DNA of 64,000 bases from CAVWSM01 sp963799425 (GCA_963799425.1 CAWCXA010000017.1:124001-188000), one strand, 5' to 3'; shown: positions 51,035-60,429, numbered from the stretch's first letter. Made by a program: numbers and translations. Notes: generated by a model not told the origin, from the sequence alone.

Positions 51035-52921
51035 GTGAGCAACCTCGTCGCCGGTGCCGGCGCGGCCGAGGACGACTCTGCGCCGGTCACGATCTTCGAC
51101 ATGCAGCCGGACCCGAAGGCCAAGGTCGCCGTCCGCCAGCTGCCCCGGCTGACTCGTGCTGCGCTGGCAATCGCCTGGCAGGCCGGTCGCGGCGAGTTCG
51201 TCGCCTCGACGGGCTTGCAGCTAATCGGTGGTCTAGGTATCGCTGCGATGCTGCTGCTGGGTCAGCAGGGTCTCAACGCGTTGCTGGACGCGGTCGCCGC
51301 GGGTGACTCGCTCAGCGCGGTCGTCCCTTGGGCACTCGCAATAGGCGGCGTGGCCACCCTGCAGTTCTTCGCGGCCGCGGTGCAGCGCGAGCGTCAGGAG
51401 ATCCTCGGCGAGCTGATGAGCCGGCACATCGAGCAGCAGGTGCTCGACGTGTCGGCCGCAGTCGACCTGCTCGCGTTCGAGACGCCGTCGTTCCACAACC
51501 GGATCCAGCGGATGCGCATGAGCGGCCCGCAACCACTCAACCTCGTCTTCGGGCTGTCGGGGCTGGTTCGCGCCGGGGTTGGCGTCGTCGGCGTACTCAT
51601 TGCACTTGTCGCCATCGAACCACTGCTCGTGCCGCTGATCTGCCTCGTCTTCCTCCCCGCATGGCTCGTTGCGTCGCGCCGGGGTGAGGCCTTCTACCGG
51701 TTCTTCTGGCGAATGACGCCCCGCGACCGGGAGCGCAACTACCTGGCGTCGGTGCTCACCGGGCGAGATGAGGCCAAGGAGGTGCGCGCTTTCGGGCTCG
51801 CTGAGTACCTGCGGGCACGCCACGACGCGCTCTACGACGAGCGCTTGGCCGAGCTGCGGGACGTTGCGCGACGCCAGCTGCGCAACTCGCTCGTGGCCAA
51901 CCTCGGCATCGGGCTCGTGCTGGTCGCGACTCTCATTGCCGGTTCGTGGTTCACGTTGAGCGGCGGTGTCCCGCTGTCCTCGGCAGGCATCGCGATCGCG
52001 GGCATTGCGGTGGTGGGTGAGCGGCTTACGACTGCGGGCTTTGCCGCCGGGACGTTGGCCGAGGCCGGCTTCTATGTTGACGACTACCTCGCTTTCACGG
52101 CGCTGCTGCCTGAGGTGCGCGACGCCGAGCCGAGGGCTCCTGCACCGCGTGCCTTCCGGACGCTCGAGGTCGATGACGTGTCGTTCCGCTATCCGACCGG
52201 CGACACTGCGGCGCTTGACGGCGTGTCGCTTCGCGTCGATGCGGGCGAGATCGTGGCGTTGGTGGGGGAGAACGGGTCCGGCAAGACCACTCTGGCCAAG
52301 CTGCTCGCCGGGCTCTATCACCCGGCCACGGGCACCATCAGGTGGGACGGCGTAGACATCGCAGCAGTCGACCCGCACGAGCTGCGGCAGTCCGTCGCGG
52401 TGATCTTCCAGGACTTCGTACGGTTTCACGTCAGCGCCCGCGACAACATCGGGCTCGGCCGCGTCGAGGCCATCGATGATGACGCGGCAATCCGCACCGC
52501 GGCGGTGCACGCTGACGCCGACGAGTTTCTGTCTGGGCTACCACAGGGCTACGAGACGGTCCTCGGGCCTGAGTTCATCGGCGGATCCGATCTCTCGGTA
52601 GGGCAGTGGCAACGGGTCGCCCTGGCGCGCGCGTTCTTCCGCGGGGCGCCGTTCGTGGTGCTCGACGAGCCGACCGCCTCGCTCGATCCGCGTGCCGAGC
52701 ACGACCTTTTCGAGCGGATCGGATCCCTGCTCGAAGGGCGCACCGTGCTGCTCATCTCGCACCGGTTCTCGAGCGTGCGACATGCAGACCGGATTTATGT
52801 CCTCGACGGTGGGCGCGTGGCCGAGACCGGCACGCACGCGGAGCTGATGGCGCACGGTGGTGTCTACGCCGAGCTGTTCGCGTTGCAGGCCCAGGCCTAT
52901 CTGACGGACGCCACAGACTGA
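51035..52921 (+). CDS. ABC exporter, fused permease-ATPase
   Basis: 628 aa from GTG 51035. Up to six helices in about 45-320, then a nucleotide-binding domain at about 375-610: Walker A GENGSGKTT, an odd signature LSVGQWQR, Walker B VVLDEPTAS and H-loop ISHRFS. This half-transporter should dimerise. Variant signatures of this type occur in lipid and peptide exporters of actinobacteria. It lies between glnA2 and glnE but has no evident nitrogen role. Confidence 0.88.
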   Translation: MSNLVAGAGAAEDDSAPVTIFDMQPDPKAKVAVRQLPRLTRAALAIAWQAGRGEFVASTGLQLIGGLGIAAMLLLGQQGLNALLDAVAAGDSLSAVVPWALAIGGVATLQFFAAAVQRERQEILGELMSRHIEQQVLDVSAAVDLLAFETPSFHNRIQRMRMSGPQPLNLVFGLSGLVRAGVGVVGVLIALVAIEPLLVPLICLVFLPAWLVASRRGEAFYRFFWRMTPRDRERNYLASVLTGRDEAKEVRAFGLAEYLRARHDALYDERLAELRDVARRQLRNSLVANLGIGLVLVATLIAGSWFTLSGGVPLSSAGIAIAGIAVVGERLTTAGFAAGTLAEAGFYVDDYLAFTALLPEVRDAEPRAPAPRAFRTLEVDDVSFRYPTGDTAALDGVSLRVDAGEIVALVGENGSGKTTLAKLLAGLYHPATGTIRWDGVDIAAVDPHELRQSVAVIFQDFVRFHVSARDNIGLGRVEAIDDDAAIRTAAVHADADEFLSGLPQGYETVLGPEFIGGSDLSVGQWQRVALARAFFRGAPFVVLDEPTASLDPRAEHDLFERIGSLLEGRTVLLISHRFSSVRHADRIYVLDGGRVAETGTHAELMAHGGVYAELFALQAQAYLTDATD

Positions 52922-52977
52922 CCCTGTTGCCGGACTTGTCGCCTAGGGGCGGGCGGGCGCTGGGTAAGTTGGACGAC

Positions 52978-55971
52978 GTGACGCTCGACGGTGCCCGCAC
53001 GCCATCGCCTGCGGCGCGGCTGGCGCGACTCGGCTTCAGCGATCCGAGTCGCGCAGCGACGACGCTCGACGCGATCGGCGTGCGGGACGTCGAGGACTCG
53101 CTCGTCCTGGCCATCAGGGACGCTGCCGAGCCGGACCTCGCGCTCGACGCGTTGGCCCGGTTGCTGGGGGCCGCGCCGGATCGAGATGCGCTTCGGCGGA
53201 CACTGCACACCGACGACGGCCTGCTCGCGAGACTGGTCGCCGTACTCGGCTCGTCCACCGCGCTCGGCGACCATCTCGTACGGCATCCCGAGCATTGGCG
53301 GGATCTGGTCGGCGACGAGCTCAACGCCCCAGGGCCGGGTGAGATCGCGCGGGGCATGCTGGAGGCGGTGGGGGCCGACCCGACCGTTGACGAGCCGGTC
53401 GCCGCCGCCGACGACGAGGCGATGCTCGTGACGCTGCGTGTCGCGTACCGTCGCCGACTGCTGCACCTCGCCGCGCGTGACCTCGCTGACAACATGCCGC
53501 TCGCCGCTGTCGGCGCCGAGCTGGCCGACCTCGCGGCCGGAACATTGCAGGCGGCGCTCGCGATCGCGCGTGCCGGTGTGCCCGAGGACGCGACGCCGTG
53601 CCGGCTCGCCGTGATCGGGATGGGTAAGTGCGGCGGGCGCGAGCTCAACTACGTGAGCGATGTCGACGTGGTGTTCGTGGCCGAGCCGGTGGATGGAGCA
53701 GACGAGCACGCCGCGTTGCGCACGGCAGCTCGGCTGGCGAGCCGGGTCATGCACGTCTGCTCCAGCCCTTCGCCCGAAGGCAGCATCTGGGAGGTCGACG
53801 CTGCCTTGCGGCCGGAAGGCAAGCGCGGGCCGCTGGTCCGCACCCTGGCCAGCCACGTCGCCTACTACGAGCGCTGGGCGAAGACGTGGGAGTTCCAGGC
53901 GCTGCTCAAGGCGCGTCCTGTAGCCGGTGACCTCAAGCTGGGCGAGGCCTACGTCGACGCGGTCTCACCGCTCGTGTGGGCGGCTGCCGATCGTGACGGC
54001 TTCGTCGAGGACGTGCAGGAGATGCGACGGCGGGTGGAAGCACACGTACGCCCAGCCGAAGCCGACCGACAGCTCAAGCTCGGCCCGGGCGGCTTGCGTG
54101 ACGTCGAGTTCGCGGTGCAGCTCCTGCAGCTCGTCCACGGACGCTCGGACGAGGCGCTGCGCTCGCCCAACACGCTCGAGGCACTGGCCGCGCTTGCCGC
54201 GGGCGGGTACGTGGGACGCGCCGATGCGGCCGAGCTCTCGGCGGCCTACGTGTTCCTGCGTCGCGTCGAGCACCGCGTGCAGCTGCACCGGTTGCGACGT
54301 ACGCATCTCATGCCGGAAGCAGACGCGGACCTGCGCCGGCTCGGCCGCTCCCTCGGCTATCGGCAGGATCCGGTGGCCGAGCTCACGACGACCTGGCGAC
54401 AGCACGCCCGGGAAGTCCGCCGGCTGCACGAAAAGCTCTTCTACCGGCCGCTGCTCGCCGCAGTCGCCCGCCTGCACGGCGACGACGCCCGGCTCACACC
54501 GCAGGCGGCGCGACAGCGCCTGGTGGCACTGGGCTACGACGATCCAGCGGGCGCCTTGCGTCACATCGAGGCGCTCACGTCGGGGCTGTCGCGGCGCGCG
54601 GCGATCCAGCGCACGCTGCTGCCGGTGCTGCTCGGGTGGTTCGCCGACGCACCCGATCCCGACGCGGGCCTGCTCGGGTTCCGCCGCGTGAGTGACGCGC
54701 TGGGCGACACCCACTGGTACCTGCGGTTGCTGCGTGACGAGGGTGCGGCCGCGGAGTACATGGCCCGCGTGCTGGCCTCGAGCCGGTACGCCACGGATCT
54801 GCTGCTCCGTGCGCCTGAAGCCGTACAGATGCTCGCGGATCCGTCGGAGCTCACGCCCCGGCCGTACGACTCGCTAGCGGCGGAGATGCTGGCGGCCGCG
54901 ACGAGGTACGCGGACCCGGTCGCGGCCGCGGCGGCCGTACGCGCCGTACGGCGACGCGAGCTGTTCCGCACCGCAGTGGCGGACGTGCTCGGGCTTCTCG
55001 CACCCGACGATGTCGGCGTCGCGTTGTCTGCGGTCGCGCGGGCGACCCTGCAAGGCGGGCTTGCGGCCGCGATCAATGCGATCGAGTCGGAGCGCCGTTG
55101 GGACCTGCCGACGCGCGTCGCCCTGATCGGCATGGGTCGGCTCGGTGGGCGGGAGATGGGGTACGCGAGCGACGCGGACGTGCTCATCGTGCACGAGCCG
55201 CACCCGGCGGCTCGCGAACGGGACGCCGCCGACGCTGCGTTGGCAGTCGTCAACGAGCTGCGCCGGCTGCTCTCCATCCCGGCGCCTGATCCACCGCTTG
55301 CGGTCGACGCCACGCTGCGCCCCGAGGGCAAGAACGGTCCACTCGTGCGGACCTTCGCGTCGTACGAGGCGTATTACCAACGCTGGGCGCTCGGGTGGGA
55401 GCGCCAGGCGTTGCTTCGCGCCGACGCGGTTGCGGGCGATGTCGAGCTCGGCGACCGGTTCGTCGCCATGATCGAGCCACATCGCTATCCCGTCGAGGGC
55501 CTCGGCGCCGAGGACATCCGCGAGATCAGGCGCATCAAGTCGCGGATCGAGGCCGAACGGCTACCGCGAGGGGCCAACCCGGCGACCCATACCAAGCTGG
55601 GCCGTGGTGGCTTGGCCGATGTCGAGTGGGTGGCGCAGCTCATCCAGCTGCGGCATGCGGGATCCGTGCCCGCGTTGCGGACGACGGGCACCGTCGTCGC
55701 GCTCGACGCGGCCGCGGATGCCGGTCTGTTGGCCGCTGCTGATCGCGATGACCTGGTCGCGGCGTGGCGGTTGGCCAGCCGGGCCCGCAACGCCGTGCTG
55801 CTGGTCCGGGGGCGGCCGAGCGATTCGCTGCCGACCAACCTCCGCGAGCTCCACTCGGTCGCGCGGTTGCTCGGGTTCGGGCCGGGGGAGTCGGAGCTGT
55901 TCATGGAGACCTACCTCCGGGTGACGCGACGGGCGCGCAGTGTGGTGGAGCGGGTCTTCTACGAGGGCTGA
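52978..55971 (+). CDS. glnE: Glutamine synthetase adenylyltransferase/deadenylylase
   Basis: 997 aa from GTG 52978; the longer frame overlapping the ABC gene is rejected. Two nucleotidyltransferase domains carry the paired signature: GMGKCGGRELNYVSDVDVVF in the N-terminal half (about 210-230) and GMGRLGGREMGYASDADVLI in the C-terminal half (about 715-735). They remove and add AMP on GS Tyr, controlling its activity by nitrogen status. The target is probably GlnA1 encoded at 60430-61854, which keeps the acceptor Tyr. Confidence 0.94.
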   Translation: MTLDGARTPSPAARLARLGFSDPSRAATTLDAIGVRDVEDSLVLAIRDAAEPDLALDALARLLGAAPDRDALRRTLHTDDGLLARLVAVLGSSTALGDHLVRHPEHWRDLVGDELNAPGPGEIARGMLEAVGADPTVDEPVAAADDEAMLVTLRVAYRRRLLHLAARDLADNMPLAAVGAELADLAAGTLQAALAIARAGVPEDATPCRLAVIGMGKCGGRELNYVSDVDVVFVAEPVDGADEHAALRTAARLASRVMHVCSSPSPEGSIWEVDAALRPEGKRGPLVRTLASHVAYYERWAKTWEFQALLKARPVAGDLKLGEAYVDAVSPLVWAAADRDGFVEDVQEMRRRVEAHVRPAEADRQLKLGPGGLRDVEFAVQLLQLVHGRSDEALRSPNTLEALAALAAGGYVGRADAAELSAAYVFLRRVEHRVQLHRLRRTHLMPEADADLRRLGRSLGYRQDPVAELTTTWRQHAREVRRLHEKLFYRPLLAAVARLHGDDARLTPQAARQRLVALGYDDPAGALRHIEALTSGLSRRAAIQRTLLPVLLGWFADAPDPDAGLLGFRRVSDALGDTHWYLRLLRDEGAAAEYMARVLASSRYATDLLLRAPEAVQMLADPSELTPRPYDSLAAEMLAAATRYADPVAAAAAVRAVRRRELFRTAVADVLGLLAPDDVGVALSAVARATLQGGLAAAINAIESERRWDLPTRVALIGMGRLGGREMGYASDADVLIVHEPHPAARERDAADAALAVVNELRRLLSIPAPDPPLAVDATLRPEGKNGPLVRTFASYEAYYQRWALGWERQALLRADAVAGDVELGDRFVAMIEPHRYPVEGLGAEDIREIRRIKSRIEAERLPRGANPATHTKLGRGGLADVEWVAQLIQLRHAGSVPALRTTGTVVALDAAADAGLLAAADRDDLVAAWRLASRARNAVLLVRGRPSDSLPTNLRELHSVARLLGFGPGESELFMETYLRVTRRARSVVERVFYEG

Positions 55972-55979
55972 GTGGCCTT

Positions 55980-56069
55980 GGAATGACCACGTCCAGCAGG
56001 TTTCACCCCGCCGTGACAGGGCTTAAGGCCTGTCAGTGCGTGGGCAGTCCTGCTGGACGTGGTCATTCC
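55980..56069. repeat. 90-bp long palindrome downstream of glnE
   Basis: Perfect 21-bp arms (ggaatgaccacgtccagcagg, 55980-56000, and its complement 56049-56069) enclose an inner near-palindrome tgacagggcttaaggcctgtca. It starts 8 bases after the glnE stop, so it may terminate glnE, though the cruciform-like double hairpin is more than a terminator needs. Confidence 0.7.
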
Positions 56070-56115
56070 GAGCATGCCTTGACAAGCATATGCCGCCAGA
56101 GGCATATTACGAAGC

Positions 56116-56451
56116 GTGCCAGTGACGGACGGCTTCGCGGTCATCGCTGATGCGTCCCGCCGACAGATCCTCGATCTGCTGCTGGACGACGAGCGCGACG
56201 TGTCCGAGCTCGTCGAGGAGCTCGGGGTCGCCCAGCCCAACGTGTCCAAGCACCTGCGTGTCTTGCGGGACGCCGGCGTGGTCGAAGCACGCACTGACGG
56301 TGCGCGCCGCGTCTACCGGCTCACCGGCCAGCCGCTGGATGACGTGGAGGCATGGCTGCAACCGCACCGCGAGCGCTGGGCTCGACACTTCGACGCCCTC
56401 GAGCGGCACCTCGACAGTCGCCGCGGCAAGACGAAGGGGAACAAGTCATGA
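56116..56451 (+). CDS. ArsR-family regulator
   Basis: 111 aa from GTG 56116. A compact winged helix fills the chain (FAVIADASRRQILDLLLD, ELGVAQPNVSKHLRVLRDAG). No metal-binding Cys pairs are seen, so it is probably not a metal sensor. It overlaps the SRPBCC gene by 4 bases; the ArsR/SRPBCC pair is a common two-gene unit. Confidence 0.9.
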   Translation: MPVTDGFAVIADASRRQILDLLLDDERDVSELVEELGVAQPNVSKHLRVLRDAGVVEARTDGARRVYRLTGQPLDDVEAWLQPHRERWARHFDALERHLDSRRGKTKGNKS

Positions 56452-56972
56452 GCAGCACCCTGCCGACCCATCCGGTCGACGCGGCTCTCGGCGCCGACGG
56501 TCAACACACTGTTCTCACGATGGAGCGCGAGCTGAGCCATCCCATCGAAGCAGTCTGGGCGGCGCTGACCAGGGCCGATGAAGTCGTGACCTGGGCGCCG
56601 TACCGCCCCGACCGCGACCTCGACACGACCGGCGCCGTGCAGTTGGCGCACAATGCCGACACGCCTGATTCACCTGAGGCGGTCGCTGGTTCGGTGCTCG
56701 CGGTCGAGGCGCCGCGCCGCCTGGTGCTTCGGTGGGGCGAGGACGAGCTGACGTACGAGCTCACGCCAAGCTCGACCGGAACTCTGCTGCGCTTCAGCCA
56801 CGTGTTCGCCGACCGCGCCTACGCGCCGGACTACGCGGCGGGCTGGCACCTCTGCTGGGCCGCGCTCACAGTCCACCTCGACGGCGGCGACGTGCCACCC
56901 GTGCACGGCGACAACGCCAAGGCGTACGGCTGGGATCGGCTCCGACAGGAGTACGACGCGCTCCTCGCCTAG
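56448..56972 (+). CDS. SRPBCC (AHSA1-like) ligand-binding protein
   Basis: 174 aa with the START/Bet v1 helix-grip fold (MERELSHPIEAVWAALTRAD, VLRWGEDELTYELTPSSTGT, GWHLCWAALTVHL). Such proteins bind hydrophobic ligands or act as AHSA1-like cofactors; the exact role is unknown. It is co-translated with the ArsR regulator at 56116 and closed by a terminator. Confidence 0.88.
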   Translation: MSSTLPTHPVDAALGADGQHTVLTMERELSHPIEAVWAALTRADEVVTWAPYRPDRDLDTTGAVQLAHNADTPDSPEAVAGSVLAVEAPRRLVLRWGEDELTYELTPSSTGTLLRFSHVFADRAYAPDYAAGWHLCWAALTVHLDGGDVPPVHGDNAKAYGWDRLRQEYDALLA

Positions 56973-56987
56973 GCCTTCGCCGCAACG

Positions 56988-57035
56988 AAGGATCCGACAT
57001 CGGCAGTGCGATGGCACCGCCGATGTCGGATCCTT
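56988..57035. terminator. Bidirectional terminator
   Basis: A perfect 17-bp stem (aaggatccgacatcggc / gccgatgtcggatcctt) with a 14-base loop between convergent SRPBCC and DUF4394 genes; it ends in CCTTT on the plus strand. Confidence 0.7.
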
Positions 57036-57055
57036 TGGCCCGTCTTCGTGAACGC

Positions 57056-57943
57056 CTACCGCTGGTCGAGCGGGATGGCGACATCCACGACGGTCCAGCC
57101 GCGGAGGAATGCGCCGAGCGACTTCGCGTTGCCGGTGAGCAGGTCGACGTCGAACAGCCGAGACCGGCCATCAGCCTGCAGGACGGCGAGTGCGGTGTTG
57201 TCCACCGTGACGCCTTGCCGGACCTCGCTGTAGATGTCGAAACCAGCGGGTGCGCTGGCGTCGACGGTGAGCTTGCCCGTGGCCGCGAGGAGGCCGGCAT
57301 TCGCGGGCGACTGCACGACCACCTGGTCGAGCATGACGTCGATGTCGTACAGCGTCGTCGCTGTGTTGGCGTCGAGGTCGTTGTTGGTGTACGCCGCCGC
57401 GCTGACGCCGGTGGCCGTCGTGGCCGGCGCAGTCGGGGTGGCGGGGTAGGTGAGCGCGCCGTCCACGGCCGTCACACCGATTGCGGGCGCGCCCATCGGG
57501 TCGTCGATGTTGTGGCGCAGGTTCTGACCGGTGTCGCTGACGACCCGCAGCCGGTTCGCGGCCGGGTTGAAGTCGACCCCGAATTGGGTGCCGCTCAGTG
57601 CCACGGAGAGCTGGGAGACCTTGGTGGCTCGACCGTTCTGCCGGTTGATGGTGTAGATGCCGCCGGCGTCGCCGACTCCGTACAGCTTGCCGTCCTGTAC
57701 GCGGAAGTCGACCCCGACCAGCGTCTTGTCGCCGTCGAGCCCCTTGACCCGCTCGATGTCGCGCGGGAGATTCGGCCGGTCGGCCCGTACGGTGACAAGG
57801 CTGCCATCGTCAGCGAGCGCCACGACCGTCAGGCCGCGGCTGTCCTCGGTGCGGCGGTCGCTGCTGGCTACCCCGATCGCCGGGACCGCGAGTGCCGCAG
57901 CCATCACGGCTGCGACAGCCGCGAACCGTTCACGTCGTTTCAT
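57056..57943 (-). CDS. Secreted DUF4394 protein
   Basis: 295 aa from ATG 57943. A Sec signal is visible (MKRRERFAAVAAVMAAALAVPAIGVAS contains the basic start and hydrophobic core in its first 27 residues). The mature part is a beta-propeller-like DUF4394 domain (LVGVDFRVQDGKLYGVGDAG, YTINRQNGRATKVSQLS, GTQFGVDFNPAANRLRVVS). Function is unknown; it is probably extracellular. Confidence 0.85.
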   Translation of the reverse strand: MKRRERFAAVAAVMAAALAVPAIGVASSDRRTEDSRGLTVVALADDGSLVTVRADRPNLPRDIERVKGLDGDKTLVGVDFRVQDGKLYGVGDAGGIYTINRQNGRATKVSQLSVALSGTQFGVDFNPAANRLRVVSDTGQNLRHNIDDPMGAPAIGVTAVDGALTYPATPTAPATTATGVSAAAYTNNDLDANTATTLYDIDVMLDQVVVQSPANAGLLAATGKLTVDASAPAGFDIYSEVRQGVTVDNTALAVLQADGRSRLFDVDLLTGNAKSLGAFLRGWTVVDVAIPLDQR

Positions 57944-58076
57944 GCGTGTGACCCCTTCCAGTGCACGGGCGCCACACGAACGACTTACGTGCGGCGCAGT
58001 CGTGTGGGTGTTCGTTGCGTGGCGGCGGCTCGGATTGGCTCAGCTGCATTGCGTTGAAGCTCGGCACTCAACGAGG

Positions 58077-58113
58077 CTGCCGACCGCACACACGAGGAGT
58101 GTGCGGTCGGCAG
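58077..58113. terminator. Hairpin upstream of the DUF4394 gene
   Basis: CTGCCGACCGCACAC with its complement at 58099-58113 and a 7-base loop. No gene clearly ends here, so it may be a relic. Confidence 0.4.
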
Positions 58114-58334
58114 GGCCGTCCATCACGACGGCGTGGGAGCTTGGTCACCACGCGGCCGTACACCTGTGGTTCGCTGCAGACAGCCGCGTGGATGGCGGCC
58201 TTGGTCCGGGCCCCGCGGCTGGACTCCAACGACGACGTGGCAAGTGGACCACGGACTTCTTCATCAACGACTGACTACAACCCAATCTTGATGGGACGCT
58301 GAACTCGCTTGCCACGTGGCCCCACGCAACATCC

Positions 58335-58392
58335 GATGAGCCGCGATCACCGGGGAATCACGGCTCGTGCGGACCGTCTGCGGGCTTTGCCG
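58335..58392 (+). pseudogene. Remnant of a tyrosine integrase 3' end
   Basis: About 50 bases (gccgcgatcaccggggaa...cggctcgtgcggaccgtctgcgg) match the end of the integrase fragment at 60196-60423 with scattered substitutions and a small indel. The first codons read AAITGE as there, then the frame is lost. It is a decayed copy of the same integrase family. Confidence 0.5.
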
Positions 58393-58787
58393 TAAGCGGT
58401 GCACACATGTCGAATAGGAGTTCGAACTCCCCCTGAGTGGTTGAGAGTCATCGGCTCTTGTCGGGATCCGTCCCTGACCTGCGGTCATACCATCGACTGC
58501 GGACGAACCAAGATCACATAGTGGCGGCCCCCGCCGCTGTGTGAACAGCTGGCGAGGGCCTGGGCAGATCGCCTTGAGAGGAGGGGATCCACCGTCGTTC
58601 GACATCATGCCACCGGACGACGAGCTCGTCACCGAAGACGACGCCGCTGCGCTGTCGATCGGTCACAAGCCGCGGACCAAAGTCCTCGAAAGAAATCCGG
58701 GAGGCGGTGTCGGATCGGGGTAGAGGTGTTCGTAGCAGGGATGACAGGCCGCCGCGAGGGCGCCCCAAGGAGACGGACACCGCGATC

Positions 58788-59315
58788 ATGAAACTGACGA
58801 CGACCACGCAGGTCTCCGTCGATGGAGTGATGCAGGGAAACGGCGGGCCGGACACTACCGGCGGATTCGAGCGAGGCGGATGGGCTAGGCCGCTCTTCGA
58901 CAGCGAGGCCATGACGTTCGTCGACCAGACCTACCAGCGCGCCGACGCGTTCCTGTTCGGCCGCCGGACCTACGAGCTCTTCGCCGCCTACTGGGGAGTG
59001 AGGGAAGATCTGGGAAACCCCATCGTGGGTGCCTTGAACACCAAGCCCAAGTACGTGGCATCGACCACGCTCTCCGATCCGAGTTGGGCGGACACGACGG
59101 TCCTCCCCGGTGACCTCGCGGCCGCCGTCGGTGAGCTGAAAGCCCGGGTGGTCGTCGGACAGGGCGGGCGGCTGTTCCCCGACACCGGCCAGGACCTCGC
59201 GCTCGACCTGGTCGAGTCGCGAGCCTTTCCGAAGGGCATAACGCTCCAGGTCTACCGGCCGGCCGGACGCCCGCAGTACGCCACCGGCGGCGTCGATCCG
59301 AACCGCCTGTCTTAG
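58788..59315 (+). CDS. Dihydrofolate-reductase-like (RibD C-terminal) protein, internally shortened
   Basis: 175 aa from ATG 58788. The start (MKLTTTTQVSVDGVMQGNG), FGRRTYELFAAYW, LNTKPKYVASTTL and the end RLFPDTGQDLALDLVESRAF match actinobacterial 'dihydrofolate reductase family' proteins. Between AVGELKA and RVVVGQGGRLF about 30 residues of the usual fold (a strand with the GS motif and the LVDE helix) are missing, so the nucleotide site is incomplete. It may be inactive. It lies in a region with integrase remnants, hinting at decay. Confidence 0.7.
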   Translation: MKLTTTTQVSVDGVMQGNGGPDTTGGFERGGWARPLFDSEAMTFVDQTYQRADAFLFGRRTYELFAAYWGVREDLGNPIVGALNTKPKYVASTTLSDPSWADTTVLPGDLAAAVGELKARVVVGQGGRLFPDTGQDLALDLVESRAFPKGITLQVYRPAGRPQYATGGVDPNRLS

Positions 59316-59603
59316 GTGACGCCATACGTGAATCCGAGGCTTTGCACAGAACGATGCCCCCGCTCACGGACGTGGCGACCTCGCGCGGTGCGACCAGATC
59401 CAGACCTGCCTAGGCGTGCGGACGTTGCGGTCAGGACTTCGGTCCAAGCGTCGTGTTCAGGCTCGATCACCAACACGTCTCCCGCGCCACAGTGGTTTCG
59501 GACCCGTCATCCGTTCGTACGGTCATCCGCCACTTTGCGACGTTCCGCGACACCGGCCGCTTGCCCGCGCACGGCGACGTCTGACGACCCGCAGCAGCTA
59601 CAG

Positions 59604-59634
59604 CGACGACCCCGGCGCCTAGCCGGGGTCGTCG
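59604..59634. terminator. Terminator-like hairpin
   Basis: A perfect 13-bp stem (cgacgaccccggc / gccggggtcgtcg), 5-base loop, followed by ATTCTTGG. No gene clearly ends at it. Confidence 0.6.
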
Positions 59635-59923
59635 ATTCTTGGGCCGCTGGCCCGGCGCCGGGGGTACGCCGGGATGCCGGCCCTCAACCTCCTCGGCCGC
59701 AGAGTGCCCAAGCCTCTGACACGCAAACACCCCGATACGCAGCGTGATTGCGTGCGGCGCAAAGCATGTGGCGACGGCATCGGGGGTAGGTGTCGCGGGT
59801 GCGCGTCCGGTGGAAGGTCACCGTTCTAGCTGCGCTCCCACGGGGGCGGGAGCAGCTGGATCGGAAGCACCCGCCGGGCGCGCTGAACCCGGTGCGGTTC
59901 AAAGAGCATGACGGGGTAAGCGG

Positions 59924-60052
59924 TCAGCGCTGCGCAGCCGTCGCCAGCGCCAGGACGGTCAGTCCGGCGGCAGCGAGCCCGTACCCGAGCAGGAACATCA
60001 CAAGGGCGCAGAACACCAGGCCCTTGGTCGCCACGGCGAACGCGCGACTCAT
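59924..60052 (-). CDS. Possible 42-aa single-helix membrane protein
   Basis: Short frame from ATG 60052 to TGA 59924: a basic start (MSRAFAVATKG) and one long hydrophobic stretch (LVFCALVMFLLGYGLAAAG). The pattern of a single-pass peptide is convincing by composition, but the ribosome site is weak (GGAG 17 bases upstream). It could be chance in a decayed region. Confidence 0.3.
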   Translation of the reverse strand: MSRAFAVATKGLVFCALVMFLLGYGLAAAGLTVLALATAAQR

Positions 60053-60195
60053 GGCCGCAAGGATGCTCCGCCCGCTGACCGTCGTCTACCGTCCCCGGTA
60101 GGTGTCGCCGGCATGAACGAGACCTCGACGCCGGTCCTCCTCTTGACGGCACTGGCCGCGGCGGCGCCGGCGGCTTCCCGGGCGCCGGGGTTGAG

Positions 60196-60423
60196 TGCGG
60201 TGCTGTCGCATCGCTGCTGATCGCGTCCGGGCTGGAGGTGAAGGTGGTTCAGCGCCGGCTGCGGCACGCGAGCGCGACGACGACGCTGAGCACGTACACC
60301 CACGTGTGGCCCGACGCAGACGAGTCCGCACGGGCTGCAATCACGGGGGAGATCACAGCTCGTGCGGACTCTCTGCGGACTGAGCGATCTTCACAGCGGC
60401 TCAGCCGCAGGTCAGAGGGGTAA
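60196..60423 (+). pseudogene. C-terminal fragment of a tyrosine recombinase/integrase
   Basis: The frame reads SLLIASGLEVKVVQRRLRHA, then TYTHVWPDADESARAAI to a TAA at 60421. It contains the C-terminal catalytic part of a phage-type integrase: RRLRHASATTT (box II region) and the nucleophile-type Tyr in LSTYTHVWP. The N-terminal two thirds, with the first catalytic Arg, are absent, so it is a relic. It ends 7 bases before the glnA1 stop. Confidence 0.8.
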
Positions 60424-60429
60424 TCGTGC

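Larger units (their letters stand above)
57944..58787. other. Degraded intergenic region with hairpin and integrase scrap
   Basis: No gene is supported in this 844-base stretch. It holds a 15-bp stem hairpin (58077-58113), a short remnant resembling an integrase 3' end (58335-58392) and a perfect 14-bp palindrome ggagttcgaactcc (58417-58430). Small frames have no convincing motifs or ribosome sites. Confidence 0.5.
59316..60195. other. Gene-poor decayed stretch
   Basis: Apart from a terminator-like hairpin at 59604-59634 and a possible 42-codon ORF at 59924-60052, nothing coding is supported in these 880 bases. Short frames are arginine/proline-rich and lack ribosome sites. Confidence 0.5.

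Noticed and set aside
58417..58430. Perfect palindrome ggagttcgaactcc as a tRNA T-arm or att site
   Set aside because: It resembles a T-arm, but the stem/loop spacing is wrong and no other tRNA part is near.
58541..58723. 60-codon plus-strand frame before the reductase-like gene
   Set aside because: No ribosome site, no family resemblance and position inside decayed DNA.
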